From IMG/VR virus record IMGVR_UViG_3300047362_001144, positions 1 through 25,330 of that record: DNA of 25,330 nucleotides; one strand, given 5' to 3'. Origin of the DNA: a virus. Positions 8,207 through 15,400 of the stretch are shown here, piece by piece. A program made the position numbers and the translations under genes. Below the pieces are notes generated by a model. The model had not been told where the DNA came from. It searched no databases and saw only the letters and a program-made list of their open reading frames with translations. Position 1 is the stretch's first letter. Each line of letters starts with the position of its first letter.

Positions 8207-9298
8207 CTACGGGTTGCTATCATTATTTCTGTTCTTGTAATTTTTTCTTAGTGTATTAACATTGTCTAAATATTTCATTTGCTGATCGATTAAAACCTGG
8301 TTAACTTCTACTTGTTCTAGTGCCTTTGCAACTTGTATAAGACTTTCTATTTCTGGATTATAAACTGTTTCTTTAGTTGTGTTTAACAAATAGTCAACGT
8401 CGGCTTTGCCTTTATCAACTTGCTCTTGGGTACTATAAGGTAGTGATAGTTCTTTTGGAAGCTGTAGTATCGGAAATGTTATAGTAAATTCTAAATCTGT
8501 AAATGCCTGATTTCTCCAATATATAAAATCACGTATGTATTCGACTGTTATGTTTTGTGTAGTATACGAAAATCTTACATTTTTTAACTTTGGTAAAATC
8601 TGCACAGCTTTACTATTAAACTTTTCCCACGTAGTAGGCCAACGTATATCAGTGTATCTATCGTATATTCCATCGGCGCTAACATTTAATATAAACTTAT
8701 CAAACTCATTGTCCCATCTGATTAAATCATTTTCATTTGCTGTAATAAGATTTGTAAAAACTTCTACTTGAATTTGATCTTTGTATTGCAAAGAATCCAA
8801 GAATTCCTTGTACTCGTTTCCATAAAATGGTTCGCCGCCTTGGATGCTTATTCTTTTTAAATCTTTTTCAATTGATTTTGCAAAGTCTAAACTTTTGGTG
8901 TCTATACTTAATTCGTCATCTGTTTGATTTAATTTCCCCCAAAGAGAACTAGCACCTGACCAACACATTGTGCAAGCTAAATTGCATTTATTATTAATTC
9001 GTATATCTAATTCAGTTAGAGTAATTTTAGATGCTGGACTTTCAGTTTCGTTGAGTTGTATGTGTTGATTAATTTGCTGTCTAAGACTTCTAATGCCTTT
9101 GTCTTCCATATTCCAACACTGCTCGCATTCAGAAAATCGTTCACCGTTGTGCATACGATTGACATATTCTTGTGCTTCTTCGTGGTAGTTTTCTACACTG
9201 AGAATGCCGTGAAATTGACAGCATGGCCTTGGCATTTTTAAATGATCCAGTGTTACTTGCTTTTCGAGATAAGCACATCTATGCGATTGCGAGTTCAT
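8207..9298 (-). CDS. Radical SAM enzyme with N-terminal auxiliary (twitch-like) cysteines
   Basis: 363 residues from the ATG at 9298; a TTG at 9328 lies upstream of the predicted promoter and is rejected. The SAM-cluster motif is C105-x3-C109-x2-C112 (KCNLACTMC), followed by the GGEP motif (SIQGGEPFYG, about 164-173) that helps bind S-adenosylmethionine. Before the core are PCC (C26, C27) and CEQCW (C58, C61), a cysteine layout like the twitch/SPASM half-domains that bind a second Fe-S cluster, here at the N-terminus. Known: such enzymes modify peptides, RNA or small molecules through a 5'-deoxyadenosyl radical. The substrate is unknown; no precursor-peptide gene is obvious nearby. It is divergent from the motor-like operon, with the two late octamers 18 nt apart. 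Confidence 0.85.
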   Translation of the reverse strand: MNSQSHRCAYLEKQVTLDHLKMPRPCCQFHGILSVENYHEEAQEYVNRMHNGERFSECEQCWNMEDKGIRSLRQQINQHIQLNETESPASKITLTELDIRINNKCNLACTMCWSGASSLWGKLNQTDDELSIDTKSLDFAKSIEKDLKRISIQGGEPFYGNEYKEFLDSLQYKDQIQVEVFTNLITANENDLIRWDNEFDKFILNVSADGIYDRYTDIRWPTTWEKFNSKAVQILPKLKNVRFSYTTQNITVEYIRDFIYWRNQAFTDLEFTITFPILQLPKELSLPYSTQEQVDKGKADVDYLLNTTKETVYNPEIESLIQVAKALEQVEVNQVLIDQQMKYLDNVNTLRKNYKNRNNDSNP

Positions 9299-9303
9299 GT
9301 TTT

Positions 9304-9311
9304 TATTTATG
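9304..9311 (-). promoter_or_regulatory. Late-type octamer CATAAATA abutting the radical SAM start
   Basis: The minus strand reads CATAAATA, AAAAC, ATG. With the octamer at about -13 to -6, as in T4 late promoters, transcription would start at the A of the ATG (9298), leaving no leader and no room for a ribosome site. Confidence 0.55.
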
Positions 9312-9329
9312 TAAGCAAATACTGACAAG

Positions 9330-9337
9330 GATAAATA
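9330..9337 (+). promoter_or_regulatory. Late-type octamer GATAAATA for the motor-like operon
   Basis: GATAAATA at 9330-9337 lies 30 nt upstream of the ATG at 9368, and the leader contains AGGCAGGA. The ATG at 9341 is only 3 nt from the octamer and would lie at or before the transcription start. The promoter points away from the radical SAM octamer at 9304-9311. Confidence 0.6.
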
Positions 9338-9367
9338 TAAATGTTACAATATAGGCAGGAAATTAAA

Positions 9368-9811
9368 ATGTTTAAACCGAGTATAAAATTAAATCATTGG
9401 TGGCTATCTGTATCGGTTATGATTGCAGTTGCTCTAGCATCGGTGGTTTTAATTGATGCTCACTTATTGTTTTGGCACAACGATATCACTTACCTAAGTT
9501 CGGTAATTTTAGTATTATGGATAATGTCAACAATTGTTGTTGGGATGCAAATTCAAAAAAATCAAGAATCATCTGAAGTTAGCTGGTTTATAGCAGACTC
9601 TTTTTTGACTATTGGCATGATAGGTACAGTTATTGGTTTTGTGTACATGTTAAGTACAACGTTTTCCTCTCTGAATCCCGATGATACTAACAGTATGAAA
9701 GCAGCAATTGCTACCATGGCAGCCGGAATGAGTACAGCACTGCTAACAACTCTAGCAGGACTAATAGCCAGCTTATGTTTGAAGTTTCAGCTAGTAATTC
9801 AGGACATCTAG
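9368..9811 (+). CDS. MotA/TolQ/ExbB-like proton-channel-type membrane protein
   Basis: 147 residues with four predicted membrane helices (about 14-35, 40-62, 76-97, 112-138). The last two carry the family hallmark: IGMIGTVIGFVYML (83-96), then MAAGMSTALLTTLAGLIASL (117-136), corresponding to the pore-lining helices of TolQ, ExbB and MotA with their conserved Gly and Thr residues. It is shorter than ExbB or TolQ (about 230-245) and lacks a large cytoplasmic loop. Known: family members form pentamers around two ExbD/TolR/MotB subunits and convert ion flow into rotation or force across the inner membrane. The next gene supplies just such a partner one base downstream. Start at 9368 chosen over 9341 for its AGGA site and promoter position. 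Superfamily call moderately sure; role in the phage unknown. Confidence 0.7.
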   Translation: MFKPSIKLNHWWLSVSVMIAVALASVVLIDAHLLFWHNDITYLSSVILVLWIMSTIVVGMQIQKNQESSEVSWFIADSFLTIGMIGTVIGFVYMLSTTFSSLNPDDTNSMKAAIATMAAGMSTALLTTLAGLIASLCLKFQLVIQDI

Positions 9812-9812
9812 T

Positions 9813-10412
9813 ATGGCTAAGAAATATCACAGCAACTTAGCGTTTAACGATTTGCTTTTTAACATAATGCTTGGTTTTGTAGTATTATTCATTATTGCTT
9901 TTTTATTGATTAATCCACCGACTAAAAAAGACGATGTTCCAATGAAAGCAGAATGGCTAATTATAGTCGAGTGGCCAGAGGATCTAATGGACGATGTTGA
10001 TGTGTGGGTCAAAGCACCAAACGGTGACTTAGTAGGTTTCAAAAATAAAGAAACTGGATTACTGCATTTAGACAGGGATGACCTAGGTATGAGCAGTGAT
10101 ATGATTAGAGTAGCCGGTGAACTGATACCGAACAAGATTAACAGAGAAATCGTTACGATTAGGGGCATAGTTCCTGGAGAGTATTATATTTCTATACACA
10201 TGTATAGTAAAAAAACAGAAAAAACAGTACCGGTTAGTGTTTCTATAATGGACGTAAATCCGTACAAAGAAGTTTATAACATTACCAAAGAAATGTCTTT
10301 TAGAGGGGAACAAATTGCTATGCCGGGGTTTGTTATTGACAAAGACGGTAATTTAAAGTCAACCTTTGAAACTACAACAAGTGTTGTGCCAATAGGCCGT
10401 AGCAGCCTTTAA
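9813..10412 (+). CDS. ExbD/TolR/MotB-like single-pass membrane protein with beta-sandwich domain
   Basis: 199 residues. A short cytoplasmic tail (MAKKYHSN) precedes one membrane helix (about 12-34) that opens with FNDLLFNIMLGFVVLF. Asp13 sits at its start, where ExbD, TolR and MotB carry the ion-binding Asp. The exported part (about 45-160) has EWPEDLMDDVDVWVKAPNGD, LLHLDRDDLG, a VTIRGIVPGEYYISIHMY strand pair and an Asp-rich pattern like DUF2135-type beta-sandwiches, not the OmpA peptidoglycan-binding domain of MotB or TolR. ATG lies one base after the stop of the channel-like gene, preceded by AGGA. Together they look like a minimal ion-driven motor whose outer effector domain has been replaced. 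The single-helix partner call rests on topology, the Asp and gene order. Confidence 0.65.
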   Translation: MAKKYHSNLAFNDLLFNIMLGFVVLFIIAFLLINPPTKKDDVPMKAEWLIIVEWPEDLMDDVDVWVKAPNGDLVGFKNKETGLLHLDRDDLGMSSDMIRVAGELIPNKINREIVTIRGIVPGEYYISIHMYSKKTEKTVPVSVSIMDVNPYKEVYNITKEMSFRGEQIAMPGFVIDKDGNLKSTFETTTSVVPIGRSSL

Positions 10413-10422
10413 GGAAATTAAA

Positions 10423-10872
10423 ATGATATCAATGACAACAATATCTCTAGCATTAATGCTGATAACAGTAGTATTGGTGCTTTATACGTTGATTGCTAGT
10501 AGACAGAAACCTTTTTTGGTTTTTCTTATTATACCAGTTTTTGTGTATACTGTGTTTTATACGTGGAATGTTATAAACTATTTCAAAGGATATCCTCTTT
10601 ACAATTTGCCAACTGAAGAACAATTGCAGATTGTTTCTATAAAAGTAAACAAGCCAAGCATTTATATTATAGTTGCTGAGCCCGATCACGCAGTTCCTAG
10701 GTACTATGTAATTCCGTACACTGATTCCAACGAAAAAAACTTTAAAGGATTGCAGTCAATGTCGGAAAAAGGAGTTATACTTCAAGGCCAGTTTAAAAAA
10801 GCACCTGGCGAACAGCTCGAATACGATTTTGAAATGAAAGTAACTCAGTCACCTCGCAAGGAATCGTTTTAA
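10423..10872 (+). CDS. Membrane protein of unknown function, third gene of motor-like operon
   Basis: 149 residues: two hydrophobic helices (about 5-25 and 31-48) separated by ASRQKP, then a soluble domain (about 60-149) rich in beta-type segments such as PSIYIIVAEPD, PRYYVIPYTD and GVILQGQFKKAPGEQL. An AAGGAAATT ribosome site lies before the ATG, and the gap to the ExbD-like gene is 10 nt, so it belongs to the same operon. I do not recognise the family. With both termini predicted on the same side, the soluble domain would face the cytoplasm if the loop is outside, making a regulatory or coupling role for the motor-like pair possible but unproven. Confidence 0.65.
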   Translation: MISMTTISLALMLITVVLVLYTLIASRQKPFLVFLIIPVFVYTVFYTWNVINYFKGYPLYNLPTEEQLQIVSIKVNKPSIYIIVAEPDHAVPRYYVIPYTDSNEKNFKGLQSMSEKGVILQGQFKKAPGEQLEYDFEMKVTQSPRKESF

Positions 10873-10898
10873 GTCTAGCAAGTTAATTTGCTAAATGC

Positions 10899-10906
10899 CA
10901 TAAATA
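10899..10906 (+). promoter_or_regulatory. Late-type octamer CATAAATA abutting the gp13 start
   Basis: The sequence reads CATAAATA, GTAGT, ATG. The 5-nt gap places the expected transcription start at the A of the gp13 ATG (10912). No Shine-Dalgarno sequence lies upstream. Confidence 0.6.
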
Positions 10907-10911
10907 GTAGT

Positions 10912-11664
10912 ATGGCAACAATTGATGAATTAAAATCTGAACTGTTTAAAAGCATTTACTACAATCTCGGTGGAGATATGGTAGATGTTGAACTTGACCC
11001 AAATCACTATGAGTATGGGCTCAAGCAGGCATTCGAAATTTACAGACAGCGTAGCAGCAATGCAGTTGAAGAAAGTTATCTTTTTTTAGATCTGGTCGCA
11101 GACCAAAACGAATATATTTTACCAACAGAAGTAATGGGTGTTCAGCAAGTATTTCGCCGAACACTCGGTAGTGCAAGTAGTAGTACTACAAGTCTTGAGC
11201 CATTTGAAGCTGGGTTTATGAACATGTATTTGCTACAAAGCGGTCGTGTTGGTGGACTTGCAAACTACGAATTCTTTGCACAGTACCAAGAACAAGCTAG
11301 CAAGATGTTTGGAGGATATGTAAACTATACATTTAATGCTGCAACTAAGAAGATTACATTAGTTAGGCGTCCAAGAAATAGCGATGAGTCGGTGTTGTTA
11401 TGGGTACATAATCATAAACCTGACTTTATGTTATTGCAAGATGTATATGCTTATCCTTGGATTAAAGGGTATACACAAGCAATGGTTAAAAAGGCTCTAG
11501 GCGAAGCAAGAGAAAAGTTTGCTACTATTGCTGGTCCAGCCGGCGGTACTGTTCTTAACGGTGCAGCACTAAAGGCAGAAGCCGAAAATGAGTTAGACAG
11601 ACTATTACAAGATTTATCAAATTACGTAGATGGTAGTACTCCGATGTGGTTTGTAATAGGGTAA
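10912..11664 (+). CDS. 13: Neck protein gp13
   Basis: 250 residues from the ATG at 10912; an in-frame TTG at 10888 would place the late octamer inside the gene and is rejected. The N-terminal MATIDELKSELFKSIYYNLG with VDVELDPNHYEYGLKQAFEIY, the central QVFRRT and the C-terminal WIKGYTQAMVKKALGEAREKF, GTVLNGAALKAEAENELDRL and PMWFVIG correspond in order to T4 gp13 (309 residues). gp13 binds the portal region of the filled head and, with gp14, completes the neck. Its gene is on the plus strand, about 4 kb from gp14 and in the opposite orientation, unlike the T4 13-14-15 order. The start lies exactly 5 nt after a late octamer. Confidence 0.85.
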   Translation: MATIDELKSELFKSIYYNLGGDMVDVELDPNHYEYGLKQAFEIYRQRSSNAVEESYLFLDLVADQNEYILPTEVMGVQQVFRRTLGSASSSTTSLEPFEAGFMNMYLLQSGRVGGLANYEFFAQYQEQASKMFGGYVNYTFNAATKKITLVRRPRNSDESVLLWVHNHKPDFMLLQDVYAYPWIKGYTQAMVKKALGEAREKFATIAGPAGGTVLNGAALKAEAENELDRLLQDLSNYVDGSTPMWFVIG

Positions 11665-11669
11665 CAATT

Positions 11670-12005
11670 ATGCGATTAAATGAATTTTATAATAAGTCAA
11701 TTAGCAAAGAATTAAACGAAACTAGTATGGTTTTTGCTCGCAAAAAAGGAAAAAGTGGTGGTGTTAGTACTACTCAAAAGTTTGCTTGTAGTAGTGGCCC
11801 TAGAGCAGGAAAACGTGTAACTAAAATGGCACAATGTTTTGCTCCAGTTGACATAGCCAAGCGCATACAAATGACCAAAACTAGAGCAAAAACATCAGCA
11901 AGAGCAGCACGCCGTGCAAAAAGAACCAAGCGCATTGATCCTAGCTCGTTGCTAACTAAAATTTTAAATAAAGCACGTAAGCCAGCAAAACCTAATAAAA
12001 AATAA
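11670..12005 (+). CDS. Small basic conserved phage protein with two-Cys motif
   Basis: 111 residues from the ATG at 11670, 5 nt after the gp13 stop; a GTG at 11646 in the same frame overlaps gp13 and is less likely. The protein is extremely basic. A motif FACSSGPRAGKRVTKMAQCF (about 40-59) contains two Cys, and the rest (about 65-111) is Lys/Arg/Ala-rich and probably disordered. I recall similar proteins (CTSGPRKGR-type motif) widespread in cyanophages, without known function; nucleic-acid binding or packaging with DNA in the head is possible. Its stop codon abuts that of the convergent HNH-like gene: TAATTA at 12003-12008 holds both stops. Confidence 0.75.
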   Translation: MRLNEFYNKSISKELNETSMVFARKKGKSGGVSTTQKFACSSGPRAGKRVTKMAQCFAPVDIAKRIQMTKTRAKTSARAARRAKRTKRIDPSSLLTKILNKARKPAKPNKK

Positions 12006-12353
12006 TTAAAAGTCTGCTATAATAGATCTTTTGTCTGCTGCAGGGTTGTTCTTGACTTCAATTACACAATTAATACAATAACTTCTCAAATTGTTCGACG
12101 ATACATTATACAAGTTGCCGTCTCGGTAATGTACTTTTATTTGGTCTAGTGTTTTGCTGACAAAGTTACATCTATCACATACTGCTTTTTTTCTGTATCC
12201 GCTTTTTTTCAATAGTTGTTTTATTTGAGATCTGGCTTTCTTTTTTTCTTTGGTGCAGTAATAGCATATACTACGGTAATATGTCTTTCCGTTGCGTACA
12301 TAATTTACGGTAACAGGGTGCGTATTGCACGATTTGCAGATGTTTTGTGTCAT
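12006..12353 (-). CDS. Double zinc-ribbon, HNH-endonuclease-like protein
   Basis: 115 residues. Two four-Cys ribbons are visible: C6-x2-C9 with C30-x2-C33, and C59-x2-C62 with C93-x2-C96. Between the last pairs lies KVHYRDGNLYNVSSNNLRSY (73-92), close to the HNH nuclease signature (H, DGN, N-NL, then C-x2-C), with Tyr in place of the usual second His. This layout is typical of phage HNH or recombination-nuclease VII-like proteins, either free-standing homing-type endonucleases or inactive relatives; the substitution leaves activity doubtful. The ATG at 12353 has no ribosome site and lies 5 nt after a TTTAAATA octamer. The gene is inserted antisense between gp13 and gp18 blocks. Confidence 0.7.
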   Translation of the reverse strand: MTQNICKSCNTHPVTVNYVRNGKTYYRSICYYCTKEKKKARSQIKQLLKKSGYRKKAVCDRCNFVSKTLDQIKVHYRDGNLYNVSSNNLRSYCINCVIEVKNNPAADKRSIIADF

Positions 12354-12358
12354 AATAC

Positions 12359-12366
12359 TATTTAAA
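12359..12366 (-). promoter_or_regulatory. Late-like octamer TTTAAATA abutting the HNH-like start
   Basis: The minus strand reads TTTAAATA, GTATT, ATG: one mismatch to TATAAATA and the same 5-nt gap as for gp13, Nudix and the radical SAM gene. Confidence 0.5.
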
Positions 12367-12410
12367 GGTTTTAAAGGTTCTGTTAAAAACCACTATTTCT
12401 AGAATAAATG

Positions 12411-12418
12411 GCTAAATA
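12411..12418 (+). promoter_or_regulatory. Late-like octamer GCTAAATA for the sheath gene
   Basis: GCTAAATA followed by CAC lies 35 nt upstream of the gp18 ATG, with an AAAGGA ribosome site in the leader. It matches the consensus in 6 of 8 positions; its position relative to the start equals that of the gp19 and fibre promoters. Confidence 0.5.
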
Positions 12419-12445
12419 CACTTATATTAATAAAGGATCTAACAA

Positions 12446-15400
12446 ATGGCATTAGTATCTCCTGGAGTTGACGTAAGTATAACAGACGAAAGTCAATACG
12501 CTCCAAATTCAGTATCTACTGTTCCGCTTGTAATTGTTGCAAGCGCCGAAAACAAAATTACCCCACAGGGCACAGTTGCATCAGGCACACTTGCAGAGAA
12601 CGCAGGCGATCTTTATGTGCTAACAAGCCAAAGAGATGTAGTAAACTTCTTTGGTACACCAACATTTTATACCGATACAAACGGTACACCTATTCACGGT
12701 TACGAACTAAACGAATATGGCTTGCAGACTGCATATAGTTTACTTGGTACAACTAGCCGAGCATACGTGCTTAGAGCAGATGTTAACCTTGGCGAACTAG
12801 TCGGCACAGGCACCAGACCAACTGCCGAGCCACTAGACATGACATACTGGTTAGAGCCAGCAACAACACGGTTTGGTATTTTTAGTTGGAACAACACAAC
12901 TCAAACGTTTGATATTGTTACACCAATTGTAATTACCAACACCAACGAATTAATAGGTGGTGTTCCACTGGCAAGCATTGGTACAGTTGGTAGCTATGCT
13001 GTAGTTGGAACAAGTTCAAGAAATCCTGTATACTATAAAAACACAAGCAATGACTGGGTGTTAGTAGGAAGCACAGATTGGATGAATAGTATTCCATCTG
13101 TAACTAGTGGCGCTACAAATCCTGCTGTAACTCCATCGGAGTCAATTGAAATTAACGGCACTATTGTAACACTATCTGGTTCAACAGTCACAACAACTGC
13201 ATCAGACATTAATAATGCAAGCATCACTGGCATTACTGCAAGTGTAGCTGCCGGTAAGTTGCAAATTTTCATCGATGACACTGCAGCAAGCGATGGTAGT
13301 ACAACAGATGGTGCAATGGTTATCACAAATGACACAGGCACACCACTAGCTGATTTAGAAATTACAGCCGGAACATACTATCGCCCAGCAGTACAACAAA
13401 GCAGCCACACAAGCGTTCCGCAGTGGAAAACAGCTGATAGTCAGTCTCGTCCAACTCGAAGCATCTGGGTTAAAACATCGGCTGTTAATAACGGTGCGAG
13501 TTTTTCAGTAAAACGCTACAATGCACTAATCGGTAGCTGGGAATTAATTAGTGCACCTTTATACGAAAATGATCAAAGTGCAAACGTTGTATTTGATCCT
13601 GTAAGAGGCGGCAGTAGTATACCGGTTGGGTCATTGTATGTGCAGTACGATGTATCTGAAGACGATACACTAACATATAGAGTGCTCGAAAGGCTAACAA
13701 CAGGTGCTACTATAGTGACCGGCACAGAAGTTAATCCAACGTTGGAACTTGGTGAAAGTTTTAGCATTAGCTACAGCACTGAGAACTCATCAACAATGAG
13801 CACACCGACTACTATTACACTAACTGGTACTACTGTAGCAAGCATGGCGCAAGATATTCTTGCTGCCGGATTGCCTAATGTTAGTGCATCAGTATTGGCA
13901 ACAGGCGAAATTTCAATATCACACAGTGCCGGCGGCGTACTTGAGTTAGCCGAAGTAAGTGGTACTCCGCTTGCAGATGCCGGAATTACAGCTAGCGATA
14001 GTGTATACGCTAGAAGCAAACCAGACAGTACTATTATTATTAGTAACTGGGGAACTGCTGACGTGGAAGTTAGCGAAACTGCACCAGGAATTGATCCGGC
14101 TACCGAACAAAAATGGTACTGGAGTGAAGTCGGCGAAGCAGATATTATGATACACGATGGAACCACCTGGAAAGGTTACAAAAACGTAACCAGTGATGCA
14201 AGAGGGTATAACTTGAGCAACACAGATCCTAAAGGACCAATCTTTAGTGCTACTAAGCCAACACAGCAAAGTGACCAATCGGCTCTGGCGTATGGAGATA
14301 TTTGGATTGATACTAGCGATTTAGAAAATTATCCAAAACTTTATAGATACGAGCTAGTTTCAAATAGCGACGAATGGGTTGAAATTGACACTGGTGACCA
14401 GACATCAGAAGATGGTATTCTTTTTGCTGATGCAAGATTTATGGGTGATGGTACTACAGATGTAAACAGTGGAGAAATCACTAGAATTGATGAATTACTA
14501 ACTAATGATTACCTAGACCTCGATGCACCAAATCCAGCATTATATCCAAGAGGCATGATTCTGTTTAATACACGAAGAAGTAGTTTTAACGTTAAAGAGT
14601 ATCGCAGTGATTACTTTAACAATAGCGACTTTGCTGGTGAAGTGTTGCCAACTGAAAAAAATACATGGGTTAGTGTTAGCGGTTCAAGAGAAAACGGACA
14701 TGCATTCTTTGGTCGTAAATCGCAGCGTAATGTTATTGTTGCTGCAATGAAAGCAGCAATTGACGGAAACTCAGCTATACGTGAAGAGCAACGTCAGTTT
14801 AACTTGATTTCTGCTCCTGGATACCCAGAACTAATAACAAACATGGTTCAGCTAAACAATGACAGAAAACAAACTGCATTCATAGTTGGAGACAGTCCGA
14901 TGCGTGTTGCCAGCGAGGGCACTGAGCTATCGAATTGGTTAACAAACTCCGACCTTAATGGTGTTGACGGTGAAAATTCACTAGTAACCACCGATCCATA
15001 TGTAGGGATTTGGTATCCGTCGGTGCTAGGATCTGATTTAGGTGGAAACAATGTTGCTATGCCAAGCAGCTATGCAGTTATGCGTATGATGATACGCAGC
15101 GACCAAATTAGCTACCCATGGTTTGCTCCAGCTGGAACACGCCGCGGTACTATTGACAATGCAACAAGATTGGGTTACTTAAACAACGGTGGTGAATTTG
15201 TGTCAATTGGTGTACGTGAAGGTGTTAGAGATACACTTTATGAAAACCGTGTTAATCCATTGATACAGACTCCGCAGACTGGTATTGTTGCGTTTGGTCA
15301 GAAAACCAGAGCTAGCGGGCCTAGTTCATTGGACAGAGTTAACGTTGCAAGACTTGTTGCTTATCTAAGAGGACAGCTTGATTTGATAGTGCGTCCATTC

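Noticed and set aside
9299-9328. TTG at 9328 as start of the radical SAM gene
   Set aside because: It lies upstream of the late octamer that abuts the ATG at 9298.
9341-9367. ATG at 9341 as start of the channel-like protein
   Set aside because: It lies 3 nt after the late octamer, at or before the expected transcription start, and lacks a ribosome site; 9368 has one and removes a hydrophilic extension.
9368-10412. Naming the motor-like pair as a Zorya defence system
   Set aside because: ZorA has a long coiled-coil tail and ZorB an OmpA-like domain, and Zorya needs helicase or nuclease partners; none of these is seen here.
12359-12418. GAATAAAT at 12402 as the main sheath promoter
   Set aside because: It fits the consensus in the wrong register; GCTAAATA at 12411 has the same distance to the start as in other late genes.
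13033-14278. Several minus-strand frames inside the sheath gene
   Set aside because: Low-complexity antisense shadows of gp18; no supporting signals.
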